A stretch of DNA of 64,000 nucleotides from Physella acuta (Eukaryota; Mollusca; Gastropoda; Physidae), in the NCBI RefSeq assembly GCF_028476545.1, contig NW_026731670.1, positions 310,001-374,000 of the forward strand, written 5' to 3'. How positions within the stretch are numbered: the stretch's first letter is position 1; each line of letters opens with the position of its first letter. A model generated the notes under the pieces. The model did no database searches, was not told the origin of the DNA, and saw only the letters and a program-made list of their open reading frames with translations. This document shows, one piece after another, positions 25,230 to 37,695 of the stretch. Position numbers and translations under genes: made by a program.

Positions 25230-27060
25230 TGTACCAACTTTAATATTTTTAAAAGTGCACTATTTGTGTTTATGCATCAATTCTACACGTTGTTGTTTTT
25301 CTGCAATGGTTGCTCTATCTATTTTCTGTTTAGTTCTTGGATGTTATGTAACATTAAAATTCAGTGTGTTTTTTTAAATAATCAAATTTTAAGTGGTGAA
25401 ATTAGAAGATAGTAGACTAAAAGTAAATGACTTTCTGTTATATTAAATACATAATATATACATGTGCCGATAAATAATTTCCAAACTAGAATTTCTTGTT
25501 AAAAGCACGCTGCAAATAATGTAAATATCGTATGTGTTGAGATTTAGAGGAACGCGGAGCCGAACGTTTTCCCGAATTCTTTTGCCCTAAAGCCGTTTTC
25601 CGGAATTGATACTTGCCAAAATACAACAAAATCCTGAAAATGTCACTTGCACAAAACCACTTGCAAGAAAGCAGTTTGCCCGAAAAAAAGTTTAATATAT
25701 ATTACCAATTAGTAGACCTTCTAAATAGCCATATATATATTAGATTCAAAACAACAGTTGTCTTTTAGTTTTAGTTCTCTGATCTCCGCAAAAAAAAAAG
25801 AAATAAAAAAATAAGGAGAATTATAAGAATATGACGAGTTGTACAAGGATTTGCTTCGGTCTTCATTGGCTTAGATTTTCTGGCAGTAGAAATTGTTTCA
25901 TGTTCACTTCTTACCTTAGTAAAACTGATGCAAGGAAATACAAGATATGAACAGGTTATATAATTTGAAACTAAGATAACTATAAACTTTATTTTACGCA
26001 TTGCATGTTATTTGAAACATATCTCGTGAGTAGTAAATAATCCATATATAGATAACAATAAGTAAATTTTAAAGTTACACAACGAATTAATTAAAAATAT
26101 TTATTTTAAAAAGCACTACAAAACAAAAAATGTGTGAGGTTGTAGTTTGTTTTTAGTTATCTGCATTTTTTCATTTTTAAAAGTACAAAATAGAACTTAT
26201 CAAGAATGTGTATAATATTTAAAAAGTGGGGTATACAAAAAACAAAAATTATGAAAATATGTACATTTTTTTCTGTTATTAAGATCACTTTAATTTCATA
26301 AAATGTCAACTTATTACAAAGTGAGACAAGGTTACTCCACCACCACCCCTCCCCCATAACCTCGTACATAAATAATTAAATCTTAAAATTAAATGGTATG
26401 TGGAGACCTTCCAAGTTGGGCCCAGCCACTACCACACAAAAATCCGAACGCTAGGTCTACTATAGTATTAATTTTTATATACATGTAGAAAATAATTAGT
26501 CATAAACAGTTGAATTCAAATACACAAACGTTTATCTAGTAATACCACTGTATACATTGAAAATGTAATCATTTCAGTGGTACAAATATTAGATATATAT
26601 GATTTCCATTTATTAAATAACGGTTTAATATCGTTGCATGCACCAATGGTAGTTATAGAAAAATTACTTTAAACAATTATAATTCTAATCGGCAGAACAT
26701 GAATGCACACGGAAAACTGGAAATCAATAGGCGCATACTAGGACGTTAGTTACAGAGATCATAGGTCACCCAGGTATCATGATGCATCTCTGGAGATTGG
26801 ACCTTTTAATCTAAAGGAATACTAAGCAATATGTTTGGACTTTGGTTTCAGAAGTCGCAGAGAGAAAACGAGAGTCTGTAATCCTATGGCTCAAGGGGTT
26901 CATCTCTTGTTATGTTTTCTGAATTTAATCTCCTAAAAGGGTTGCTGAGCTATCGAGCCTAACCTTCTTAATGCGTTACATGTCAATAACCAGGCACTTT
27001 CCCTTCCATCCACGCCAACCTTTTTAATAACGTGTCGTTTACAATCGTCAGGATCCGATG
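25230..27060. other. Non-coding stretch
   Basis: No gene supported. About 25560-25690 has repeated phrases of the CCCGAA / TTGCC type that look like an old satellite fragment, and a SINE B fragment lies near 26925-26970. Confidence 0.4.
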
Positions 27061-27068
27061 TTAAAACG

Positions 27069-27215
27069 CTAAGCTTAAATGTTTGCTAACCATTATGTAG
27101 AAAAAGGTTAAACAACTGTTAAGCTTAAATGTATGCTATACATTATATAGACAGGAGAAACAACACCTAAGCTTAATTGTATGTCATACATTATGTCGAC
27201 TGAATCGTAATGGTT
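27069..27215. repeat. Tandem repeat, 49-50 bp unit, about three copies
   Basis: AAGCTTAAATG-type starts recur at 27071, 27121 and 27169, each followed by ACATTAT(G/A)TAG-like sequence. The copies are diverged. Confidence 0.75.
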
Positions 27216-27399
27216 ATTTTTAGAATGGCAAACTGATGCAGCTGTTAATACGTGTTGTAAACGTAGACACTACTAGACTAGTACAATAATGCTTAATTGC
27301 TTCATGAAAAGAAATCTTGTGATTTACATAGATGTGCCGACCAAAAATATTTTTTAACAAATATCATTGTTTAAAACTTTGAGTTTTAAAAGTTTCCAA

Positions 27400-27475
27400 A
27401 AAGGCGCCACTTTGCTGAAAATGGCCAGAGGGGGAGCGACCGCTCCCCCTGATCCCCCTGCGTACGCTATTGGGC
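27400..27475. mobile_element. Terminal fragment of a GCGTACGC-ended DNA transposon
   Basis: Sequence ending CCCCCTGCGTACGCTATTG resembles the terminus of a hAT-like element (CAATAGCGTACGCAGGGGG on the other strand). The opposite end was not located. Confidence 0.4.
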
Positions 27476-27625
27476 AGGATACACAAGAGTTAAGGGAGGA
27501 GAGATATTTGGGCAGACATTCATGAGAGCGGTGAGCCATTTTATTTTTCCCTGGCTTAATTTTCTTGAATATCCATATACAGATGCAATATTCATATCCA
27601 TACCTTAGCCAAGCTTGGGTATAAG

Positions 27626-27629
<4 letters not shown>

Positions 27630-27718
<89 letters not shown>
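27630..27718. repeat. (TA)n microsatellite
   Basis: About 44 TA units, immediately downstream of the inverted receptor copy. Confidence 0.95.
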
Positions 27719-27724
<6 letters not shown>

Positions 27725-27820
27725 TTGTACTGTACTGTTTAACACAACTTATATAGAAAATGTTTAACGACAATGTTCATTAACAATAAGCAAATAGTTT
27801 CTTAGATTCTTATAAGTTTT

Positions 27821-28740
27821 TTAAAAAATAGGGTTAATAGCTACATATATTACAAAATTAATTGAAGCATTAAGCTGAAAAATTATTTGTAAGAAAAATA
27901 CAATAACTGTTAGAAGCCTGCCGCCGATATGTAAATTATCGGTGTACATTATGTATAGATCATATGAGTTTGAGGCAATCAATACAAAAAATACTAAACA
28001 ACAACAAATCGATAACGTCGTTTTAATGGACCTTAAATCTTCCACTCTTTTTTCAGTAGCCGATACAGACATTTTCTTTAGGTTTCTTGAAGACAGTGTT
28101 AACCTGAATATAATCATTACTGAGCATACAATGATAAATACCGTAGGTATAGCTACATTTTCTATTGGTTTAAATTGTTTTCGATACATTGAATAAAATG
28201 TTTTATTAATGAAATAAAATGGTGTATTTGTATAATATGTTATTGTAATATTATTTCCAATATAGTTTTGTGTGACACACATAGTTAAAGATTCTCATAT
28301 ATTATGGTACTATAATAGTTAATACTGCAGCAATAATGCAGATCATTCGGTTTGGTGATATTAGTGTTGAAACTTTAAAAGGAAGCCAAACAGCAATAAA
28401 CCTTTCTAATGTTATAACTGCGACAATATCTACACTTACTGTGACCGCACATTGATTCCACATATAGATATTCGCCAAAAAGTAGGAGAGAAAATTATAT
28501 GCCAATTCGAAATCAAAACAAGTGTTTTAAAGATGGAATCTGTATTAATGACTGGGTTACCGACAAAAATAAATCAGATACAGCCAACACGAAGAGTGCA
28601 ACATTTGTAGCAACCTTGAAACCGTTGAAAAGTAGAATGATGATTGTGAGAGAATTTCCAAATACACATATAACATGTATTAAAATGCCAAAGCATCAAA
28701 TGTTTCTTTAGCTCGAGTATTTGAACTTCTGACGTGATGT
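27821..28740 (-). pseudogene. Class A GPCR, receptor 5, inverted paralog of receptor 3
   Basis: On the minus strand: a piece from near 28715 (TFDALAF, then a stop), TM1-TM2 (NSLTIIILLFNGFKVATN, VLAVSDLF), TM3-TM4 at 28505-28302 (WNQCAVTVSVDIV, TLERFIAVWLPF), and TM5-TM7 at 28282-27821 (IPTVFIIVCSVMIIF, RSIKTTLSICCCLVF, QLNASINFVIYVAIN). Three or more frame changes separate them, and TM1 lacks three residues (GIV) present in receptor 3. The last 153-codon piece is open and well conserved. It lies about 7 kb from receptor 3 in opposite orientation. Confidence 0.85.
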
Positions 28741-29140
28741 TACTGACATCTTTAAATCGTTGGGTTTGATTAGTCAGGAATTCAATGTGGCTTGCTAAAA
28801 AAAGAGTTAAAACGTATGATAACTTGATTAGTGAACTCAAATAGTTATTTAATGCAATATCCGGAACATCAAAATATATAAGCTGGATAATAACTGGTCT
28901 AGGTAGTTGAAATTATTATTAAGAATGATTATGACGTATCATTAAACTACTTTCACAAATATAGTGGATTTTATCTTTTAAAAACGTGGCAATTTGTGTT
29001 TTGTATATAGGCCTACTAACACTACAAGCATAAAAAAGACAACGTCAGTAACTTCCAACTATATGCACCATTAAGATCGAAGCAGGTGGGCACGCATACA
29101 TTTCATTTCATGCTCAATGATCCAAACATTGTTGTTCTAT

Positions 29141-29410
29141 TGGTGACCAGAAGGATGCGCAACAAAAAAAAATGCGAAACCGAAAACTGCGTACACCGGA
29201 AAAAGTGCATACACAAATTTGCGAAAAAAGCGCAAATAGAAATTTGCGCTAACATTAAAATGCGCGAACAGAAATATGCACACACAGAAAATTAAACATA
29301 GTGAATTTTCCGCGCAGCGAAAAGCGTTCACATATTTCCAATGCGGCGCAATTTTCTGTGCGCAGTTTTCCGTTGCGTATTTCTTCGTTGCACATATTTC
29401 TGGGAACCGG
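29141..29410. mobile_element. MITE-like element with imperfect terminal inverted repeats
   Basis: The left arm (CCAGAAGGATGCGCAAC ... GAAAACTGCGTACA) and the reversed right arm (CCCAGAAATATGTGCAAC ... GAAAACTGCGCACA) align over about 50 bp. The interior is rich in TGCGCA/GCGAAA words. No sure target duplication, so the superfamily is unknown. Confidence 0.55.
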
Positions 29411-29609
29411 ATTTAACAAGTACCTTCATAATGTTTTTAAAGAAATATCGTAATAAATATAAATAACAAGAAACGCCTAGGACAAAATATTTTTGTTTAT
29501 AGTACGTAAAGCTACATCATTGATATGTGATGTATAAGCACATTACAATATACATGTAATGCAATCAAAAACGTAGGCCCTATATGAAAAAATTTTACAA
29601 TAAAGTGAA

Positions 29610-29890
29610 ATCAATTTTTTTTCGCAGCAACCAAAGTATTCTGATCAATTCCCGAAAGTTTCATGGCACTTAGATAAAAGGTATGGAACCGCTTCCGACT
29701 TTTATTTTTATATACTGTAAATAGAGAAATGCGCATACTCATGGGGTGACGCCCTTGCGAAGTTAAAAAATATTTATTGCCAAAACTTCCACTTGAGTGT
29801 TCTAATCAACTCTCCAAAGTTTCATGGCGATCGGATGAAAGGTGCAGTAATGCATAAAAGACAAACAGACATTGCTTTCTATATAAATAG
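29610..29890 (+). repeat. Interspersed repeat with two GTTTCATGGC(A/G) modules
   Basis: AAAGTTTCATGGCACTTAGAT and AAAGTTTCATGGCGATCGGA occur about 165 bp apart, the second followed by a GACAAACAGACATT tail. This layout is typical of an interspersed retro- or DNA-element tail in invertebrates; the family is not assigned. Confidence 0.4.
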
Positions 29891-30654
29891 ACTATTTGGA
29901 AAAAAAAAATCTTACTATTTATATTATTTCATACCGTATCACTGTTGTTCGTTCAATCTTTAACATAAGACAATCTTAAATTCAATATTGGTTTATTTTG
30001 ACAGGAAAAGCAATACAAGACTTTTATCTCTTTCTTCAACGACAATAGGTAGTATCATTTAGACCAGCTCGGAAACTTATAATTGCATCTTAAGTATAGG
30101 CATTACTTAAAATATACGTGTTAGGGTTTAGCAAATACATCGCTCGTAGCTTTACTTGTTATTGTCCTTTAATAACTAGCGTTTACTAAAGGCCAATTAT
30201 TACGAACCATAACATATTTTTACGTCTATAGCTATCATTTCTGAACGAACCGATTTTATCGGTATTCCCTCAACTACTATTTTATGATAATAAGAAAACT
30301 GATTGTTATGAATTTCTTTCAAAGAAACACTAGATATTTGAAATCTAGTTTATAATCTACCCCAACGAAATTAAAGTTTTTTGCCAACTCTTTAAGAATA
30401 AGCACTCTAAAGAGCTCATTTTTTAAAAAATATTTTTAAAATTGTATTTAATAAACGTGCATCATTATTTACTTTAACTGAATGCCCATCAAATGAGTAG
30501 CATACACGCTGTAAATTTGGAAGACAACAATAGTTGCATCGACTTACACATATAATACTATTGTTTACTTTCTCGTATACAAAGTGTAGTGAAGTATTGT
30601 AATACTTTTTTAAATTGTAATTTAATTGGTAGTTTTTGTAAATCTCGCCGGTTT

Positions 30655-30715
30655 ACTTCTCAGTGAGTTAGAGAAAAAAAAATGCAATTTTGTCCGTATG
30701 TCTGTGTGTTAGTCT
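30655..30715 (+). repeat. Fragment of repeat family R1
   Basis: TTACTTCTCAGTGAGTTAGAGAAA ... TTTTGTCCGTATGTCTGTGTG matches the first part of the R1 copy at 51570, with the centre deleted. Confidence 0.55.
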
Positions 30716-30737
30716 CTTATTTTGTTGATATTTATAT

Positions 30738-31135
30738 ATACCATTTTCTGATTGAAGTGATTTCCATCATTGTAATTGTTGGAAGTTATATAAAAGTTAT
30801 AAAACGTCCACAAACATCACGTAGGAAGCAGAAGATTTGTTCTATTCAACAACAGATATAATGAAACGAATTCATCGCAAAATACAATCATTTGATGTTT
30901 ACAAAGCGGAGACAACGGCAACTTACACATTCAGTTGCTTCTACTTTTGGGGTCAATACGCAAAAGCAGTCTGCATTTGGCTTGTTACAATCATTGCCAT
31001 TGAGAGAATGTTCGCTGTGTGTTTTTTCTTTTAATGGGGCACAGATATTTACTCCATATAGAATGAGCTGCATTGTTATCATTATTTATATTTTTATTCC
31101 TCTAGTATCCAATCGACAATTATCTATCCTTTTAT
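30738..31135 (+). pseudogene. Class A GPCR, receptor 6, TM1-TM4 fragment
   Basis: An eroded TM1 (FLIEVISIIVIVGSY, compare FLIEVLSLLGILGN in receptor 1) is followed after a gap by DLFYSTTDIM (TM2), a TM3 segment with AIERMFAVCFFF, and in the next frame the TM4 start FTPYRMSCIVIIIYIF near 31040-31100. Nothing homologous follows: a dispersed repeat begins at about 31164. This is a truncated, frameshifted copy. Confidence 0.75.
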
Positions 31136-31163
31136 CCCATTACTTTTATCCAAATGTATTTTT

Positions 31164-31545
31164 ACAATCTTTTATTTAACTTACTTCCTCTGTCTGTCGT
31201 CACTCGCCAGTCTGTCTAGATCGAAACGCCGGAGTGAAAAATCGGACACTTCTACTTGACCGATACGATTCACAGTTGGCACGTGGGTCAAGACATGAAG
31301 ACAATGCAATCTGAAATTAAATTTGACTTAATTGGATGCCTAATTAATTTTTTTATGAATTAATTAAAATTTGGACCGAATTAGTAGGCATGTCTATCAA
31401 ACCACACCACACGTGTCATCACGTTCAATAGCTGCGCCATCACGTTCAGTAGGAGCGCAATGGTTTTGAGTCATGTAAGTCTATTGTAAATAAAACATGT
31501 AAAGTACTGAATTTTTTTTTCATAAAAAACGTTTTAATAACAAGC
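31164..31545 (+). repeat. Dispersed repeat (CTTTTATTTAACT family), copy 1
   Basis: Aligns closely to 36776-37199 from CTTTTATTTAACTTACTTCC to AAAACGTTTTAATAACAAGC, sharing ACTTGACCGATACGATTCA and GTGTAAGTC-like internal phrases. It directly follows the receptor 6 fragment and may mark where that gene was cut. Confidence 0.8.
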
Positions 31546-31585
31546 AAAACACACAGGGTGTGAATTAAAAACATTCCCCACTTGC

Positions 31586-31588
<3 letters not shown>

Positions 31589-31662
<74 letters not shown>
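31589..31662. repeat. (TA)n microsatellite
   Basis: About 37 TA units. Confidence 0.95.
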
Positions 31663-31669
<7 letters not shown>

Positions 31670-31849
31670 TACAGAAAGCTGAGATTACAGCAACTACTAA
31701 TGCCAATAAGGTAAAGTACATCGATAAACTATTATATATGTTCTAAACTAAATTTAGACATACGCACGTGCAAACACACATATAGACACACAGATTAAAA
31801 TTGGATCGAAAATAGTATTATTTATAGTCTTAAAATGGTTTTGCTTTAG

Positions 31850-31970
<121 letters not shown>

Positions 31971-31983
31971 TATATATTATAAT

Positions 31984-32315
31984 CAGAGGCGTAGCGAGGG
32001 GTGGGGGTGGGGGGTGCGAACCGCACCGGGTGACACCATTTAGTGAGGCTGGCACCAAGGCCAAAAATAGCAAAATATGTAGAGAAAAATGATAATCCCA
32101 CTTAATTAAGTGATTAATTCGAGTGTTAACTAGTGTTTTAAGAGGTACAAATCGTAAGTTTGAGGAGGGGGGGGGGGGGTGCACATCGAAAGTTTGAGGG
32201 GGATGCGAATTGAAAGTTTGAGGGGGGTGGGGTGCAAATCGAAAATTTGTCCCCGAGAAGGGGGTGACACCCTTAAGTGCCACCCCGGGCGACACCCGAC
32301 CTCGCTACGCCACTG
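31984..32315. mobile_element. hAT-like MITE, 332-bp variant, with imperfect 8-bp flanks
   Basis: The ends CAGAGGCGTAGCGAG and CTCGCTACGCCACTG form a near-perfect inverted pair. The flanks ATTATAAT and ATTCAAAT agree at 6 of 8 positions. The interior carries GGTGACACC in place of GGCGCCCGG, marking a subfamily distinct from the copies at 10383 and 21400. Confidence 0.75.
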
Positions 32316-32839
32316 ATTCAAATTATTTTCAATCAAATTTTAATGTTTCATAGATTGTCGGACCTAATTTATTTAAATGAGATAACAACAGGTTGAAACA
32401 CTATAATTATAATCGGTATTGATTTAAAATATATGATCTTGACGTGTTAAAATGTCTAATCATTTACTTATCAAGATGCCTCGTATAATGTTAACACAGA
32501 TTGAATTTGACAGCTTAAGCACCAAATCCTATATTGTTTATTATATAAATAGTTCACCAAATGTTTGCTTTAATAATCAATACGTTGTTGATTAAACTCC
32601 ATTTATTAGCTTCGGTCCTACATGTCAAAATTAATGTCTGTGGCTTACACCTGAGTAAAATCCAAGGTGTTATAACTGGGTTCTATATGTGTACCACAAC
32701 TATGCAGTGAGAGGGTGGAACTACCTGATCCAATACCATATTTCAACACCACTACCATCCGATTATGCTCAGCTATTCAGCAATTCATCTTGAAGCACGG
32801 CGACACTAACGCACACAAATGATTCGACAGAAAGACACC

Positions 32840-33075
32840 GTTTGCTAACTCAATTTATTGCACCATAGAAATAAACATCGGACAGCCTGAACACACGATA
32901 CCAAGACTGGACAACCTAACCCTAACACAACACGAACAAGACTAATTCAAGCTTCTTCCCCCGGCAACAACGAACTCACACTAAAACGTTACTTTCTTGC
33001 GTACAGCGTCACACACTCATTCGTTCAATATACGGCCGCACCATCAATCATGCGCACCAATTTTCCTAGTCGAAC
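32840..33075 (-). mobile_element. Solo-LTR-like fossil
   Basis: On the minus strand this shares an ordered set of phrases (TGGTGCGG, GTTGTTGCCGG, GAAGAAGCTT) with 50690-50960 and more weakly with 59755-60000, which precedes the Gypsy-type remnant. It is broken and old. Identification as an LTR is inference. Confidence 0.4.
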
Positions 33076-33138
33076 ATGCATCATAACACAAGGTACTTGT
33101 CACGATATGCCACGTAGATGCTACACTTATACTTTTCA

Positions 33139-33217
<79 letters not shown>

Positions 33218-33347
33218 TGTTTATCTGCCTTTGTATGTATTATAACACCTTTCAACTGATTGCTATGAAGTCAAACAAGCATAGACGTTGCCGGTGACGT
33301 TGATGAAGACATAGACGTAGACGTAGATATAGACATAGACATAGATA
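33139..33347. repeat. (TA)n, then a degenerate (TAGACR)n tract
   Basis: TA array to about 33214. Separately, about ten GACATA/GACGTA hexamers occur at 33286-33347. Confidence 0.85.
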
Positions 33348-33359
33348 TGTATTCTTGAG

Positions 33360-34005
33360 TTTTTTGCTGTATTAAATTAATCTTGCTGTTAACATTTTAA
33401 GCTACATTTTATTTTGAAACATTCTTTGAAATTAGTGCATGGTAAATTAAAGTTAAAGCTACGCAACTTGCCTTATACCAGCCACGTAAAGGCCATGATA
33501 GGTACAACAGCGCAAATGCATAATAATATTAAATTACAGAACTTAGCTTTTTCACAGAGAAAAAGCCTACCATTTTAAAATCGCTTATTAAAAGGTAGGT
33601 TAAGTGTAAAGATTGTTATTGATATTCAACATACAGAAGTCAGTAGTTATTTTTATCTTTACAGCAAACTTTATTGAAAACCAAACACAAAAAACAGCGT
33701 TTCAATTTGTAAGTATTGAAAGGGGAGGTGCAGTAATTAAGACAAAATATTAACAAAACGGTTCTAAATAGCCTCACGTTCTGTCAAATAGTACCAAGGG
33801 TATACTAAAAAAAATATTGTGCGTTTAAAATATATACTACATATCCAATTTAAAAAAAAAAACTAATTCATTCTGCAAATTAAAGAATATATTTCTTTAA
33901 GGCCCTCGTCGGTAATATAGCTTTTTTTGTCTATTTAGATCTGGATTTACTAAAACTGTCGACTATATTTAGAAAGATTCAGTTGTGGACACTTACAAGT
34001 GGCAA
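33360..34005. other. Upstream region of receptor 7
   Basis: AT-rich with no other gene. It presumably contains the promoter and 5' untranslated region of the intact receptor. I see no motif strong enough to name. Confidence 0.4.
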
Positions 34006-34009
34006 AAAC

Positions 34010-35050
34010 ATGACAGATATGAATCGTTCATCAAATCTAATCAATGTGAGTTGGCTTAATACACCAGATGAACCGTTCTGTGACGTACCATTTGATGTGC
34101 TGCTATACGAAAATTTAGTTCTAAACTGTTTTCTAATTCCAATTTGTACTGTGTTTGGAATCGTTGGAAATATTTTAACCATGATAACTTTAGCATACAA
34201 TGGTTTAAACGAATCAACAAACATTATTTTAACAGGCTTGGCTGCATCGGACCTGTTTTTCTCAATAACGCAGTTGATAAGACACCTTCCCCCAATTATC
34301 TCATATTTTAATTTTGAAATTGCGGCTAACCTCAACAATTATTTTGGTGTTTACTTGCTTGGATGGAACCAATACTCCGTGTGCATCAGTGTCCATATGG
34401 TGACACTAATAGCAATAGAGAGGATGATTGCTGTGTGTTTTCCTTTTGTAGCGTCCACTGTTCTAACCCCTAACAGAATAAAATTCACGGTTATTGCAAT
34501 ATATTTATGTGTAGGAATAATTTACGTTCCAAGAGCGTTCATGTTTTATTTACAATGGGAGTTCTCCAGTATAACAAACACCACAATTAGTATGTTTTAT
34601 AATACAGAATTTTTAAATAGCTATGGCTTTGTTGTTTATAACCAAGGCGTTATTTCAACCATTGCTATCATAGTTCCAACATGCACAATAATAATATGTA
34701 CCTGCATGATTATTATAAAATTAACAAAATCTTACAGGAACATGAAAACAATGGCTTCATCTGATGCAAGGGCTAAGAGAATTATAGATGTCAGATCAGT
34801 TAAGATAACATTAATAGTGTGTTTATGTTTAATAATATTTGTGCTTATTCCAACAAATGCGTTTAATTATACTATATCTGATACGACTGTGTTTTCATAT
34901 TATTGCAATTTGTTTATCACTTTTCTGCTGATGCTGATATATCAAATAAATGCTTCAATTAATTTTATTATTTACGTTTTAAATAGTCCGAAATTTGCAA
35001 ATACTTACAAAGTATTGTTTTTATGCTCAGCAAATAAAAAGAAAAACTAA
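34010..35050 (+). CDS. Intact class A (rhodopsin-like) GPCR, receptor 7, candidate chemosensory-type receptor
   Basis: Single-exon receptor of 346 residues. I start at the ATG at 34010; the frame is open nine codons further back only to a TTG. The N-terminus has N-glycosylation sequons (NRS, NVS). TM1 carries FGIVGNILTMITLAYNG, TM2 LAASDLFFS (the LxxxD motif), TM3 WNQYSVCISVHMVTLIAIERM with ERM in place of DRY, TM4 IAIYLCVGIIYVPRAF, TM5 IAIIVPTCTIIICTCMIII, TM6 KITLIVCLCLIIFVLIPTN, and TM7 QINASINFIIYVL, where NxxIY replaces NPxxY. The C-tail is short and ends in Lys-rich sequence. A plasma-membrane G-protein-coupled receptor is clear; the ligand and a sensory role are inference from the clustered, intronless, fast-evolving paralogs around it. 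It is the only undamaged one of seven. Confidence 0.93.
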   Translation: MTDMNRSSNLINVSWLNTPDEPFCDVPFDVLLYENLVLNCFLIPICTVFGIVGNILTMITLAYNGLNESTNIILTGLAASDLFFSITQLIRHLPPIISYFNFEIAANLNNYFGVYLLGWNQYSVCISVHMVTLIAIERMIAVCFPFVASTVLTPNRIKFTVIAIYLCVGIIYVPRAFMFYLQWEFSSITNTTISMFYNTEFLNSYGFVVYNQGVISTIAIIVPTCTIIICTCMIIIKLTKSYRNMKTMASSDARAKRIIDVRSVKITLIVCLCLIIFVLIPTNAFNYTISDTTVFSYYCNLFITFLLMLIYQINASINFIIYVLNSPKFANTYKVLFLCSANKKKN

Positions 35051-35492
35051 CCAATTAAAATCAGTATATATTTGGGGCATTAAATTTAGTGTTTTTAGCA
35101 ATTTTTGTAAATTCATAATAAATTAATTTGTTCATCTGCACTTAAAATGTTTTAGCTGAGTACGCCAAAATATAGTTGAAGATTATGAGTTCATTGTTTA
35201 TTGAGCTTAAAATATAATAATTTATGACTGGTGGAAATCCTACGAATAGGTTACTTTTTCGCAAATTTTATAGTTACTACGATTTTCCCACATTTTTAAA
35301 AAATGGAAACTAATATCTAGATGTACCTTTAAAAGACAATAGAGAAATAATTGTTTCCTAACGAGTATTTTAAAATTTCTTTTTATCGAAGCCTACCCAC
35401 TTAAACAACATGTTTTCAGTTTTAATGGTATATGTGTGTTGCGTCGCGACAATTATCATTTTCTTGGAAATATTTATTTTAATTTTATATAA

Positions 35493-35750
35493 TGCATAGC
35501 TGTTTTAAAATATTTACTGTTAGTATTGGAGTTGATTTTGCTCGGTTTCACTAAAACTACTAGATTAGAAGCTTCTGATTGTAACAAAGGTTGTAGTTAA
35601 TTTATATAAAACCAAGACTGTTATGTTTTGTTAGACCTAGGATGTTAAAGTCACTTCGTATTTTTCATGTAGGACGACTTGTTATATTTTGTGATGTTTT
35701 AGTTACTTAGTTGATAGTTTTAGCACCATAGTTTATTTTACTATTATATA
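35493..35750 (+). repeat. Tandem duplicate, copy 1 (258 bp) downstream of receptor 7
   Basis: Shares CTGTTTTAAAATATTTA and CTACTAGATTAGAAGCTT with 37696-37953. The two copies are separated only by the 1.9-kb hAT-like insertion, so they were adjacent before it arrived. Confidence 0.85.
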
Positions 35751-35812
35751 ATGCACAACAGTGGCGTAACTAGAAAAAAAGGGCCAACCCGCAAAAATTA
35801 TTTTTAGCCCCC

Positions 35813-35909
<97 letters not shown>

Positions 35910-35919
35910 TATATATGAT

Positions 35920-36057
<138 letters not shown>

Positions 36058-36149
36058 GCAATCACAAAATACAAAAATAGGACACTCATTGCTGGCCTGT
36101 TCGGGATTTGAAAAACATAAATTTAAAAAAAAATATTTTTAGCCCCCCC

Positions 36150-36196
<47 letters not shown>

Positions 36197-36202
36197 TATA
36201 TA

Positions 36203-36285
<83 letters not shown>

Positions 36286-36291
36286 TATATA

Positions 36292-36403
<112 letters not shown>

Positions 36404-36775
36404 TGCAATCACAAAATACAAAAATAGGACACTCATTGCTGGCGTGTTCGGGATTTGATAAACATAAATTTAAAAAAAATTTCAGCATCAGGTCATGTGT
36501 GTAAGTGCATGTTTTTTTTTCTTTTTGTTTGCTTTTTTTCTTTTTTCAAGCAAAAAAAAATAAAAAAAAAAAATAAATAAAATATTTAAATAAATAAAAT
36601 AAAAAAACAATAGTAAAAAAAAAAGTGTGTAAGTGCATAAAATCAATTTTCATTAATTTTTTATAGAAGCCCTCGTAAAATTTAGTCTGTCAAAATAATA
36701 TAAAACATAAAAGCTTTGTATAAGTACTGGTGTCTCGTGTTATGTTTATTTTATTGTTTTTTTTGTATTTATTAC

Positions 36776-37199
36776 AAGCTTTTATTTAACTCACTTCCTC
36801 TGTCGTCAGTCTGTCGACAGTCTGTCTAGACGGAAACGCAGGAGTGAAAATTCGGACAGTTCTACTTGACCGACACGATTCACAGTTGGCACGTGGGTCA
36901 AGACATGAAGACAATGCAATCTGAAACTAAATTTGACTTAATTGGATGCCTAATTGATTTTTTATGAATTAATTAAAATTTGGACCGAATTAGTAGGCAT
37001 GTCTAGCCAACCACACCACACGCGTCATCAATAGCTGCGCCATCACGACCACGTAATGGCTGCGTTCAAAAACCATTGCGCGCCTACTGAACGTGATATT
37101 CAGTAGGCGCGCAATGGTTTTTAGTCATGTAACTCTATTGTAGATAAAACATGTAAAGTACTGAAAAAAAAATTCATAAAAAACGTTTTAATAACAAGC
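36776..37199 (+). repeat. Dispersed repeat (CTTTTATTTAACT family), copy 2
   Basis: Homologous to 31164-31545 but with an extra palindrome at 37066-37123 (AACCATTGCGCGCCTACTGA and its inverse). It is nested in the composite element. Confidence 0.8.
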
Positions 37200-37437
37200 T
37201 TTTATGTAATGATGCACTAAAAAGTAGAAAATAAATTATAGACTACTATTTAAATAACTATAAAGAAAAGCGTGGGTGTCTTCCTTAACATTAGTAAAGG
37301 TATCCAATAGATACTAAAGTGACCCACGCTTTTCTTTATAGTTATTTAAATAGTAGTCTATAATTTATTTTCTACTTTTTAGTGCATCATTACATAAAAG
37401 CTTGTTATTAAAACGTTTTTTATGAATTTTTTTATTA
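37164..37437. repeat. Foldback / long inverted repeat
   Basis: Arms of about 114 bp (37164-37277 and 37322-37437) are essentially exact inverses around a 44-bp spacer (37278-37321). The left arm starts inside the end of the dispersed repeat (TTCATAAAAAACGTTTTAAT) and runs to AAAAGCGTGGGT. This would form a near-perfect hairpin. Confidence 0.9.
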
Positions 37438-37695
37438 TTAATGTTTTAAATATTATTGATTTAATACATTTCCTTTTTATAGTATGTCATTCTTTAGTAA
37501 TTACTTATAAGAAAATAATGGGGCTGGTGTCTATACAATAAAGATAATCCAACCGCAGCTACGGTAACTTTTTACAAAACAACCATTTTTTTTAACTTTA
37601 AAATTTGTTATTATGGTCGGCTCTGGGCCACTAAATTGCGTGCCCTCCCCCCCCCCCTCTTTGCGGGGTCTTGCGGCACTATAGTTCCGCCCCTG

